Shown: positions 8,242 to 15,383 of the stretch, piece by piece
Layout: each line of letters starts with the position of its first letter
Numbering within the stretch: position 1 is the stretch's first letter
Origin: JBGPBY01 sp041481485
GTDB lineage: Bacteria; Acidobacteriota; Terriglobia; 20CM-2-55-15
Direction: 5' to 3'
Assembly: GCA_041481485.1 (NCBI GenBank)
Contig: JBGPBY010000023.1
Span: forward strand, 1-25,838
DNA: 25,838 nt
Notes under the pieces: model-generated
What the model was told of the DNA's origin: nothing
Databases searched by the model: none
Seen by the model: only the letters and a program-made list of their open reading frames with translations
Program-made: the position numbers and the translations under genes

Positions 8242-10614
8242 TTACTTCATCTTCTCTTTCATCCATTGAATCATCCGGTCCTCGGTTGCCTGGGGCAGGC
8301 GGTTGTAATCCCATGGCTCATCCAACATGAGGTTGCCGTCTGCGTTGTAAAGGCTGTAAACCTTTTTCGCTTGATCGACGGCCTTCTTCACGTCCGCAGG
8401 AGTGGCGTCGCGGTCGAACTGTGGCGAAAGAACGTAAACGGGGCGCGGCGCGATGGCAGCGATCAGTTCGTCATAGTCGTAAGGCAGTCGTGTTTCTTTG
8501 CCGGCGAAAGCTCCCATACGCGGCAGCAGATCGTGTTCGCGGAAGTACCGAGCAATGCCACCGGTTCCTTTGTCTGCAGTGTCCGTACGCATTGGTGTAA
8601 AACCGTTCAGGCTGACCACGCCTTTCACGCGCGGGTCGAGAACAGCCGTATGCAGCGCAATATTCGCGCCCAGGGAATAGCCCAGCAGATAGATCCGGCT
8701 GGAATCCACCTGTGCCTCTTTGGACAGTGCATCGATGGCGGCCCTGGTGTCATCCACCATATGTCCCATCTGCGACCATCGCGGGAATTTGTTATAGAAA
8801 GCGGCCGCCTCGACCTGACGCGAGCCGAAGCCGGATTGGTCAAAGGCGAGGACGGCGTATCCTGCCTGAGCCAGCGCGAGCACGGGATGAATGTCGTAGT
8901 GATAGACCCAGCTATAGCCGAGCGAAGAGCTGTAGCCGTGCAACCAGATGACAACCGGTAGTCTGACGTCCGCGGCAGCATTGTTGGGCGTGAAAAGGTC
9001 GGCCTCGATGACGCCAAAGCCAGACGGACTCGGAAAGGTAATCTTGCGTTTGGTGGTTCGCTGCACCGCAGCGCTGATCCAGCCATAAGAATTGCCGCTG
9101 GCCTTGGTGCCATGAATGTCGTCGAATAACGTCGCATTTTGCGCACCGCCGCGGCCGCCTCGCGGTGGCGCGGCCGGCTGCGACGGGTCGCCCAGTTTCG
9201 GCAGCGGGAAGGGAGTGGCGAGCGAGCCGGGCGTTTTGTCTCCAAGCATCCACTCGACGGACTTACGGATTTCGGCCCCTTTCTTTTCCCAATCGGCAAC
9301 CGACGCGATGGTCCGGCCGCCGGAGGTGTTGAGTGTATCGGTGAGTTTGCGGGAGGGATATTTGGAAACGTCGACGGTTTCTATGACTTGCGCCTTCCAC
9401 GTGTCGTAGTCCCACGGATACACGAATTCATTGGTCCACTTGGTCTGGGACCTTCCGAATTGAAAGTCCAGCCAGTTCATCGCGGCCTGAACGTCATTGG
9501 CGCCGTGATATCCGGGACTGTGCATCACGCCCAAGGCGTCGGGTTTCCCCAATACTTCATAGGCTCGCAGCGCCGAGTGATAGGCCTGCTCCATGGGCCA
9601 TGGCTGCGAAACTTCATCGTTGTTGCCATACGTAATAAGGCATGCCCGCGGAGCCACCAGCGCCACAAGCAAGTTGCCGTCGACAGGCAGTCGATCCTCC
9701 CGGCCGGAGAAGAAACGGAGGCGTGGAACGAACCATGTAGGGAAATTTCGCGTCGTGCTTTCGATACTTTCGCCGAAGCCGCGCTCGCTGCCCAGCCGCC
9801 ACGGCATCACACCGCCAACGCCGGTGCTTCCGGGAATCACGGCCGCGATTCGCGTATCGAGAGCGGCGGCGATCAAGGCCATCTTTCCATCGCGGGAGTA
9901 GCCATTCAGAGCGATGTGCGCCGTATCGACCTGCGGCAGTGTGTAGAGATAGTCGACGAGCATCTGAGCGGACCACGCACGGCGAGGAAGATCGGCGAAA
10001 TCAAATTCGGGATACAGCGGGACATATGCATTGGCATCGTTCTGGCCGTCGTTACCAGCGAAACCTGCCGAGATATAGCCGCGGGCCAACGCCACACCAC
10101 CGAACGCCGCGGCGCCAGGCGCGTTGATGCTCGGGCTGATCATGACGGGGAAAGGTCCTGCACCGGCTGGTATCGTGATGGTGGCCCGCAGCGTCGCCTT
10201 CTGGTCCGGCCCAAACTCAAGACGCAGGCTGCGTGTGATCTGGCCATTGGCGTTGTTTTCGCTGAGCACGACAACATTCGCGAGCTTAGGTTTTGGCGGA
10301 AACGTACCCACATCATATTTTTCCTCCAACGCAAAGATCTCGGCGCGGCGGGCTTTCCAGTCGTCGGCCGACTTCACCGTCTTCCCGTTCACGAAATGCA
10401 GCGGGTCTGGCAACTCGTTCGTTTTGGGAAGCAAGTCATAGTCCGGCGGAAGTTCATGCGTGCGCTCGAGCCATGTGTTGAATGAGGCAACCGCGGGCAC
10501 GGTTTGAAGGAATTTGTCCAGGTATGCCTTGCGCTCCTCCGGAGTTGTACCGAGCGAAGAGACAGCGATAGCGAAGATCGCGAATGGCGTCAGAAGTTGG
10601 GGTAATCGTTTCAT
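8242..10614 (-). CDS. Secreted two-domain alpha/beta hydrolase (CE15-like + dienelactone/prolyl-peptidase-like)
   Basis: A 790-residue protein with a signal peptide (MKRLPQLLTPFAIFAIAVSSLG). The N-terminal half (~residues 55-410) resembles carbohydrate esterase family 15 glucuronoyl esterases: nucleophile motif G-Y-S240-R-D-G-K (family usually GCSRxGK), then GSTGVGGVMPWRLGSERG, FFSGREDRLPVDG, LVAPRACLITYGNND and a candidate catalytic His370 (SPGYHG). A linker follows with a short Gly/Arg patch (PPRGGRGGAQN, ~484-493). The C-terminal half (~530-790) is a second alpha/beta hydrolase with oxyanion-loop HGYSS at 559 and nucleophile G-Y-S647-L-G-A. Asp734 or Asp736 may be its acid, but an obvious catalytic His is not visible (EPWDYNRLP stands where one is expected). 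A likely role is cleavage of lignin-glucuronoxylan or related esters outside the cell; the substrate is inferred from family only. ATG at 10614 has AGAGG upstream. Confidence 0.85.
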   Translation of the reverse strand: MKRLPQLLTPFAIFAIAVSSLGTTPEERKAYLDKFLQTVPAVASFNTWLERTHELPPDYDLLPKTNELPDPLHFVNGKTVKSADDWKARRAEIFALEEKYDVGTFPPKPKLANVVVLSENNANGQITRSLRLEFGPDQKATLRATITIPAGAGPFPVMISPSINAPGAAAFGGVALARGYISAGFAGNDGQNDANAYVPLYPEFDFADLPRRAWSAQMLVDYLYTLPQVDTAHIALNGYSRDGKMALIAAALDTRIAAVIPGSTGVGGVMPWRLGSERGFGESIESTTRNFPTWFVPRLRFFSGREDRLPVDGNLLVALVAPRACLITYGNNDEVSQPWPMEQAYHSALRAYEVLGKPDALGVMHSPGYHGANDVQAAMNWLDFQFGRSQTKWTNEFVYPWDYDTWKAQVIETVDVSKYPSRKLTDTLNTSGGRTIASVADWEKKGAEIRKSVEWMLGDKTPGSLATPFPLPKLGDPSQPAAPPRGGRGGAQNATLFDDIHGTKASGNSYGWISAAVQRTTKRKITFPSPSGFGVIEADLFTPNNAAADVRLPVVIWLHGYSSSLGYSWVYHYDIHPVLALAQAGYAVLAFDQSGFGSRQVEAAAFYNKFPRWSQMGHMVDDTRAAIDALSKEAQVDSSRIYLLGYSLGANIALHTAVLDPRVKGVVSLNGFTPMRTDTADKGTGGIARYFREHDLLPRMGAFAGKETRLPYDYDELIAAIAPRPVYVLSPQFDRDATPADVKKAVDQAKKVYSLYNADGNLMLDEPWDYNRLPQATEDRMIQWMKEKMK

Positions 10615-10683
10615 GGTTCTGCCTCTGAATGTGGAAGCAAATCACGGCATCGCTCTTAATGTAAAGAGACAGTTGCGTTCCCA

Positions 10684-10730
10684 GCCGCGTTAGCGGCGGC
10701 AGTTCCTTAGCCACCGGCGTAAGCCGGTGG
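10684..10730. repeat. Pair of REP-like hairpins
   Basis: Two adjacent perfect stem-loops: GCCGC-GTTA-GCGGC (10684-10697) and CCACCGGC-GTAA-GCCGGTGG (10711-10730), separated by 13 bases. Both have a four-base GTTA/GTAA loop. They resemble dispersed REP/BIME-type units and differ in sequence from the GCGGTC palindromes. Only one occurrence is in this window, so repeat status is inferred from the structure. Confidence 0.5.
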
Positions 10731-10776
10731 AATATCATTCGGCAAACACCCCTATCCCGCGTATTGGGGCATCCCT

Positions 10777-10867
10777 CTGTAGGCGCGGTCTGTGACCGCG
10801 CAGAATTTCTCGTTTACTGAAAATCCCAGTCTGAAAAACTGCGCGCGGTCATAGACCGTGCCTACAG
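10777..10867. repeat. GCGCGGTC-type palindromic repeat (~91 bp)
   Basis: Left arm CTGTAGGCGCGGTCTGTGA continuing to 10803. The right arm (10839-10867) is its inverted form with two substitutions and a 2-base indel. The loop is about 35 bases and AT-rich. Its core is a close variant (GGCGCGG for GGGGCGG) of the composite repeats at 2104 and 8083, but it lacks their GTGAATGAATGC outer arms. It lies in the divergent gap. Confidence 0.8.
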
Positions 10868-11053
10868 GGGGACCGTCCCTCCGGCAAAATTCAAGGTTCC
10901 CCTAAAGATTTATCCGTTCGTAACGATACAAGATCAGACGCGAAGATTTTTCGCCGAGACGGAAAGGTGTTTTCGGTCGAGGCCGTTTGACAAAAATGTC
11001 GAAGGGCCGCCTGTTCGTGCGCCAATGAAGTTAATACATGAGGACTACGCGTT

Positions 11054-13000
11054 GTGAGAACTGAACCGCTGACCAGTGTGACGGAACCGTCGCTTCCGCA
11101 CGCTTCATCTCCCGAAACTCCGGCCCGGAAGGACCAGGCATTCGTCGCACGGCAACCCATCTATCGCGAAGATTTGAAGGTTTTCGCCTACGAGTTGTTG
11201 CTTCGCCACAACGGCCTGGATTCGCCGGCCTTCGCGAACGGCGATCAGGCAACGGCGCAGGTCCTTCTGGATACCTTCCTGGAGATCGGTCTGGACCGCG
11301 TCATCGGGCCACACCTTGCCTTCGTTACCGTAAGCCGCAATTTCCTGCTCAGCGGCTTCTGCGAGTCTCTGCCCAAGGAGCGGGTCGTGTTGCAACTTCC
11401 AGAAGACACCATTCCCGATACGACGATGCTGGATGTTTTGTCGAAGCTTGCGACGGAAGGCTACGTTTTCGCATTCAATCTCGTCAAGTATGCGGAGTGG
11501 CTCCGCCCCATCCTGGCCCTTACAGACATCGTCAATCTCGACGTCAAGGCACTCCACCGCGAAACCATTCGCGGGCAAATCGAACTGCTTCGAGAGTTTG
11601 AGGTCCGGATTCAGGCAAAGAACATCGAAACCCACGAAGACTTTGAGTACTTCAAAACACTGAAATTCGACTACTACCAGGGTCCGTTTATCTGCAAACC
11701 GCAAGTTGTCAGCGGAGACAAAATGCCGGCCAACCGCATGACGGCGCTCCGCCTGATTGCCAAGCTGCAGGATCCCAAACTCACGACCGAAGAGCTGGAC
11801 CAGACTGTATCGCAGGACGTCGGGCTCAGCTACAAGCTGCTGCGTTATGTAAACTCCGCGATGCACTCGCTGCCAAATGAAGTTGAATCGATCCGGCATG
11901 CAATCATTCTTGTCGGCAGCCGCCGTATCGGCAATTGGGCCGGTCTGATCCTTTACGGGCAGATGAACGATAAGCCCGGCGAGCTGACGATCACCGCAGT
12001 GGTCCGCGCGCGAATGTGCCAGCAACTGGCGCTCGCGACGAACCAGAAAAATTCGGACCAGTTCTTTACTGTCGGACTTTTCTCGGTGCTGGATGCGCTG
12101 CTGGACCGTCCCATGTCCAGCGCACTGGATCTCCTGCCTCTGGCTCCGGAACTGAAGTCTGCTCTCATCGATCATCGTGGACTCATGGGAATTGCGCTTC
12201 AATGTGTGATCGCCTACGAATCCGGCGATTGGGACCAGGCGGAATGCGCCGGAATCCCACCGTCTGCAATCTACGATTCCTATGTGGATGCTTTGGAGTG
12301 GACACGCCGGACCATGCAGGAATTGGGACTTGAGCCCGATTTGAAACCCCAGGAATCCATCCGCCGTCGTAGCGAAGCCAAACTCAAGCTGCGCAACTTC
12401 GCCGAGGAACAGGAAGGCAAGATCAGACAGGCGGAGGAGGAATCGCGAAAGAAGGTCACCCGCGAATTACTCGCCCGCTTTGACATCGAGTTCGCAAAAC
12501 TGAGCCTGGAGTTCGAGCAAAGACAGAAGGATGCCATCGAGGCCAGCGATGCCGCAGCGCAGAGACGCATCAAAGAAGTTATTTCCGAAGCTGAGCTTGC
12601 ACGGGAAACCCAGAAGCACAATTTCGAATCCCAGGTCAGGGAATCGGAACTGGAACGGCAGCAGCTTCAGGCAGCAAAGGATGAATTGGCCGGACTGCAG
12701 GCAAGGCTGTCGAATGTAACCCAGGAAAAGTCCCTGTTGGAGGAGAAGCTCAGAGAAGCCGAGCAATTCCCACCTCAACCACCAATTCAAACTGTCCGGC
12801 AGGCGCACGAAAGTGAACAATCTCCAGGCGCGAGCCGGCAATCCTCCGAAGCAATCGCGACGGAGATTGCACGGGTAGAAGCGATCGTCGAGCAAATTTC
12901 GCTCGAGATCGATGCTCCTGCGACGGACCTTTCGGCGCAGATTCGTCTAAACCGCGAACGATCCGAACTGGAGTCCTACGTCAAAGGCCTGCGCTTCTGA
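11054..13000 (+). CDS. EAL-HDOD regulatory protein with long C-terminal coiled coil
   Basis: A 648-residue cytoplasmic signalling protein. Residues ~28-215 are a degenerate EAL domain of the YuxH type (ARQPIYREDLKVFAYELLLR, NLDVKAL, IQAKNIETHEDF, DYYQGPFICKP). ELL replaces EAL and the metal-binding DDFG-type motif is absent (FAFNLVKYAEW), so cyclic-di-GMP hydrolysis is unlikely. Residues ~222-415 are an HDOD domain (MTALRLIAKLQDP, LSYKLLRYVNSA, IRHAIILVGSRRIGNW). Residues ~435-585 are almost all charged heptad-like helix (Glu/Arg/Lys/Gln-rich), a strong coiled coil, followed by ~60 less ordered residues. Known EAL-HDOD proteins usually end near 400-420 residues, so the tail is an extra ~220 residues. 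The start is GTG at 11054 with a weak GAGGA upstream; ATG 11038 leads to an early stop. The role is inferred as a scaffold or second-messenger effector. Confidence 0.9.
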   Translation: MRTEPLTSVTEPSLPHASSPETPARKDQAFVARQPIYREDLKVFAYELLLRHNGLDSPAFANGDQATAQVLLDTFLEIGLDRVIGPHLAFVTVSRNFLLSGFCESLPKERVVLQLPEDTIPDTTMLDVLSKLATEGYVFAFNLVKYAEWLRPILALTDIVNLDVKALHRETIRGQIELLREFEVRIQAKNIETHEDFEYFKTLKFDYYQGPFICKPQVVSGDKMPANRMTALRLIAKLQDPKLTTEELDQTVSQDVGLSYKLLRYVNSAMHSLPNEVESIRHAIILVGSRRIGNWAGLILYGQMNDKPGELTITAVVRARMCQQLALATNQKNSDQFFTVGLFSVLDALLDRPMSSALDLLPLAPELKSALIDHRGLMGIALQCVIAYESGDWDQAECAGIPPSAIYDSYVDALEWTRRTMQELGLEPDLKPQESIRRRSEAKLKLRNFAEEQEGKIRQAEEESRKKVTRELLARFDIEFAKLSLEFEQRQKDAIEASDAAAQRRIKEVISEAELARETQKHNFESQVRESELERQQLQAAKDELAGLQARLSNVTQEKSLLEEKLREAEQFPPQPPIQTVRQAHESEQSPGASRQSSEAIATEIARVEAIVEQISLEIDAPATDLSAQIRLNRERSELESYVKGLRF

Positions 13001-13147
13001 AGGAATGCGAATCAAGAAATCCCTCTCCCAACGGGAGAGGGTCGGGTGAGGGGTACCACAAGTAGCAATTTTTACGTGCGGTACCCCTCACCCGGCCTTC
13101 GGCCACCCTCTCCCGTTGGGAGAGGTATTTCTTGATTCGCATTCCTT
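13000..13147. repeat. Long hairpin repeat (CCCTCTCCCAACGGGAGAGGGT type)
   Basis: Inverted repeat with arms 13000-13056 and 13080-13147. From the outside each arm reads AAGGAATGCGAATCAAGAAAT, then a small palindrome CCTCTCCCAACGGGAGAGG, then GGGTGAGGGGTAC. The right arm carries an extra CCTTCGGCC mini-hairpin. The inner part is a sequence type commonly dispersed in bacterial genomes; the 21-base outer arms match each other exactly. It begins at the last base of the EAL-HDOD stop codon, so a transcript would fold into a very strong hairpin right after the gene. It differs in sequence from the GCGGTC repeats. Confidence 0.88.
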
Positions 13148-13212
13148 GCAACTATGACCGCCCGCTCCCGCTCGCCGCTTTGATATCATCTCCGGCAATC
13201 GGAACCGCACCT

Positions 13213-14496
13213 ATGGACCAGGTAAGAACCGTACCTATACGAATGGCAAGCCTCGTCGCAGGCGTCGTATTACTTCTCCTGTTCACCTCCTTACAAGTTC
13301 TGCCGCAGGAAAACAGAGGCGAGCTCGATATTCACATCACGCGCCCCGGCTCCACCGAAGGGGTGCCCGGCGTGACGATCACACTGCAGGGACCATACCC
13401 GATGAATTCGGCGGAACTGATTTCGTCTCTCTACACGCCGAGTTCGAAGCTGACTCCGGAAATGCGGCAGCAGGTGGACGATTTGATTGAGGCTGCGCCG
13501 TTGGCAGTTTCTCCGGAGGCTGTCGCAGCAGCGGCAACTCGGATGGAGGCACAATTACTGGGATTACCGGCACCGCAGACATTGCCTAACGCCGCGCGGG
13601 CAGCAGCTCCTCCCCAGCTCATTGGAATCACCGATGCGAGCGGTCACTTTCTCTTTAGCAATCTGGCCCCCGGCCGGTATCAGGTTCGCGCACAGAGGGA
13701 CGGTTATTTCGGCACGAAGGCTCCGGTAAATGCAGGCATTTCACTGCCGACGGCCGTAGCGGCAACAGCTTCGGTGAATCCGTCACAGCCGGCGGAGGAA
13801 GTGAAAATGTCCATGGTTCGCGGCGCAACAGTCAGCGGCCGCGTACGCGATCCCAACGGACAACCTCTCTCCGGCGCACAGATCAGCGCCTTTCAGGTGG
13901 CATATCAGAACGCGGGGATGGTGCTGCAGTCGCTGAATTCCAAGCAAACCGATGATCGCGGCGAATACCGGCTCTTCTGGCTGCCTCCGGGTGACTACTA
14001 TGTTGGTGTCACGCCGCGCCGCGGCGGACGGGGGAACGCGCAGGACAACTTTGCGAGGACATTCTATCCCGGCACAAGCGATGGACGAAACGCTTCACGA
14101 CTCCATGTGACCGAAGGCGGTGAAATATCGGGAATCGATATTGGCATGCGCGCCGACGCCGGCGGCAAAGTCTCCGGCCACATTGTGACGTCCATCGTCG
14201 GGCCCAACGGCCAGCCGCCGCAGGCTTCAACCTTCTACTTGTTGCCGCGTGATCCGGATGCGTTTACGGATATTGCGGAAATAAATTTTCCAAACACGGC
14301 TAGCAATCGTGGCAATGGACAATTTGAAATTCGCGGGGTGGTCGCCGGTTCCTACGATCTCTATGCGTGGGAATCCGCACCTGCAGGTACGGCATACATG
14401 AACCCAGAGTTCATGTCGACGTATGAAGCTCAGGGCCAGGCCATTGAGGTGATGGAAGGCGCTACGCTGAACGCGGACGTGAAGTTGATTCAGTGA
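13213..14496 (+). CDS. Exported protein with carboxypeptidase-regulatory-like domains
   Basis: About 427 residues from ATG 13213. The open frame extends back to 13132, but that start lies inside the hairpin repeat, so 13213 (or ATG 13243) is preferred; neither has a strong ribosome site. A signal peptide is present (basic MDQVRTVPIR then ASLVAGVVLLLLFTSLQVLP). The first prealbumin-like regulatory domain begins at LDIHITRPGSTEGVPGVTI and closes at ITDASGHFLFSNLAPGRYQV, with a ~90-residue Ala/Glu-rich insertion between. The second domain is complete (GATVSGRVRDPNGQPLSGA ... TDDRGEYRLFWLPPGDYYVG). A third, weaker repeat follows (KVSGHIVTSIVGPNGQPP ... GQFEIRGVVAGSYDLYAW). Such domains are beta-sandwich accessory modules of acidobacterial surface proteins; no enzyme domain is seen. 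It probably follows the EAL-HDOD gene in direction only, with the hairpin between them. Confidence 0.85.
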   Translation: MDQVRTVPIRMASLVAGVVLLLLFTSLQVLPQENRGELDIHITRPGSTEGVPGVTITLQGPYPMNSAELISSLYTPSSKLTPEMRQQVDDLIEAAPLAVSPEAVAAAATRMEAQLLGLPAPQTLPNAARAAAPPQLIGITDASGHFLFSNLAPGRYQVRAQRDGYFGTKAPVNAGISLPTAVAATASVNPSQPAEEVKMSMVRGATVSGRVRDPNGQPLSGAQISAFQVAYQNAGMVLQSLNSKQTDDRGEYRLFWLPPGDYYVGVTPRRGGRGNAQDNFARTFYPGTSDGRNASRLHVTEGGEISGIDIGMRADAGGKVSGHIVTSIVGPNGQPPQASTFYLLPRDPDAFTDIAEINFPNTASNRGNGQFEIRGVVAGSYDLYAWESAPAGTAYMNPEFMSTYEAQGQAIEVMEGATLNADVKLIQ

Positions 14497-14503
14497 CGAC
14501 TTC

Positions 14504-14518
14504 CAGGACAGAGTCCTG
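14504..14518 (+). terminator. Weak stem-loop after the regulatory-domain gene
   Basis: CAGGAC-AGA-GTCCTG, a 6-bp perfect stem with a 3-base loop, starts 8 bases after the stop at 14496. No T-run follows, so intrinsic termination is doubtful. Confidence 0.25.
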
Positions 14519-14582
14519 CAACGGCTTGCGGGCGAAGCATTCGACGGAATGACGTTCAGAGACCAGCTAAGTGGAGCAAGCG

Positions 14583-15236
14583 ATGAATATAAGAACCACT
14601 CTGTTTGTATTTCTGATTCTTAGCTCCGCGATTTCGTTTGCACAGCAGAGTCCGCCAGTTGTGCCCACGCGGGCCGAGGTTCAGGCGCTGCTGCAATCGC
14701 GCGAGGCTCGCGACCAGGCGTGGGGTGCTTATTGGGCCTCTCAATCAAAATTCGCTCTTCCCGAAATTCGAAAAAATCTGGAGTCCCATTTGACCGGAAT
14801 AAAGGAAGAGCCGGATTTCGCTGTGATCGATAATTCTCTGGATGCCCTGATCCAGATTCCTGGCGAACCGTTGCCTGTGGACTTGATTGATTCGATTTAT
14901 CGAACCGGTAGAAGAACAGAGGCACTGATTTTGCTGACACACGTGACCCCGGGCACGTCAGTGGATCACTTTCTCCTGGACCTTCTGGACAAGGAAGCGG
15001 GGCAGGGCTACAGCCCCGAATGGTTTGCAGCTGCGGACATCATGCTTATGGAGCACAGACCGGGGCTAGTCCATTCCTTGTTATGGGGACTTGCGATCCA
15101 GGGGTATGTTGTCGTGTTGATTCAACAGCTGCGGGATCGGGGATTTCTCACACCAGACGAGTTCAATGACGTGTCCACGCCGAGACTCAAAATCGTAGTC
15201 GAAGATCAACGGTCTGAGAAAACCCCGCTGCAGTAA
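14583..15236 (+). CDS. Exported helical protein of unknown function
   Basis: 217 residues from ATG 14583, chosen over GTG 14571 because GGAG (14573-14576) sits 6 bases before it. A signal peptide is visible (MNIRTTLFVFLILSSAISFA followed by QQ). The mature part is mostly amphipathic helix (QALLQSREARDQAWGAYW, ALPEIRKNLESHL, SLDALIQIPGEPLPVDLID, EALILLTHVTPG, LLDLLDKEAG), which suggests HEAT-like helical repeats. No catalytic motif, metal site or lipobox was found and the family is not recognised. It lies 86 bases downstream of the regulatory-domain gene on the same strand and 147 bases upstream of the tannase gene. No function is proposed beyond an envelope location. Confidence 0.75.
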   Translation: MNIRTTLFVFLILSSAISFAQQSPPVVPTRAEVQALLQSREARDQAWGAYWASQSKFALPEIRKNLESHLTGIKEEPDFAVIDNSLDALIQIPGEPLPVDLIDSIYRTGRRTEALILLTHVTPGTSVDHFLLDLLDKEAGQGYSPEWFAAADIMLMEHRPGLVHSLLWGLAIQGYVVVLIQQLRDRGFLTPDEFNDVSTPRLKIVVEDQRSEKTPLQ

Positions 15237-15383
15237 CAAGGGAATTGGGAAATTTCGAAGCTGGGTCCGCAACGCTCGCCTCCGCGCATCCGTTAAATGA
15301 ACCAGTTCGTGCCGCCGATCCGCTTCTGTGATAGTTTCAGCGCAAAATAACAGTCCGGGACTGAACTTCGAGGGGAGGCCACC

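Larger units (their letters stand above)
10615..11053. other. 439-bp divergent intergenic region with repeats, no gene seen
   Basis: This gap separates the divergent hydrolase (start 10614, minus) and EAL-HDOD gene (start 11054, plus), so both promoters should lie here. It holds two small REP-like hairpins (10684-10730) and one ~91-bp palindromic repeat (10777-10867). ORFs in it are short, without ribosome sites or recognisable products. A TTGACA at 10987-10992 has no convincing -10 partner. Confidence 0.7.

Noticed and set aside
9139..10485. 448-residue ORF on the plus strand opposite the hydrolase gene
   Set aside because: It is the antisense shadow of a gene with signal peptide and family motifs; its own translation has no recognisable domain and no ribosome site.
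10987..10992. TTGACA as -35 box of the EAL-HDOD gene
   Set aside because: The hexamer matches, but the sequence at the expected -10 distance (CCTGTT) does not resemble TATAAT, so I did not annotate a promoter.
11105..12202. 365-residue minus-strand ORF under the EAL-HDOD gene
   Set aside because: Antisense to clear EAL and HDOD motifs; composition and lack of motifs mark it as a GC-driven shadow.
13132..13212. Earlier ATG for the regulatory-domain protein
   Set aside because: This start lies in the right arm of the hairpin repeat and would put ~27 unrelated residues before the signal peptide.
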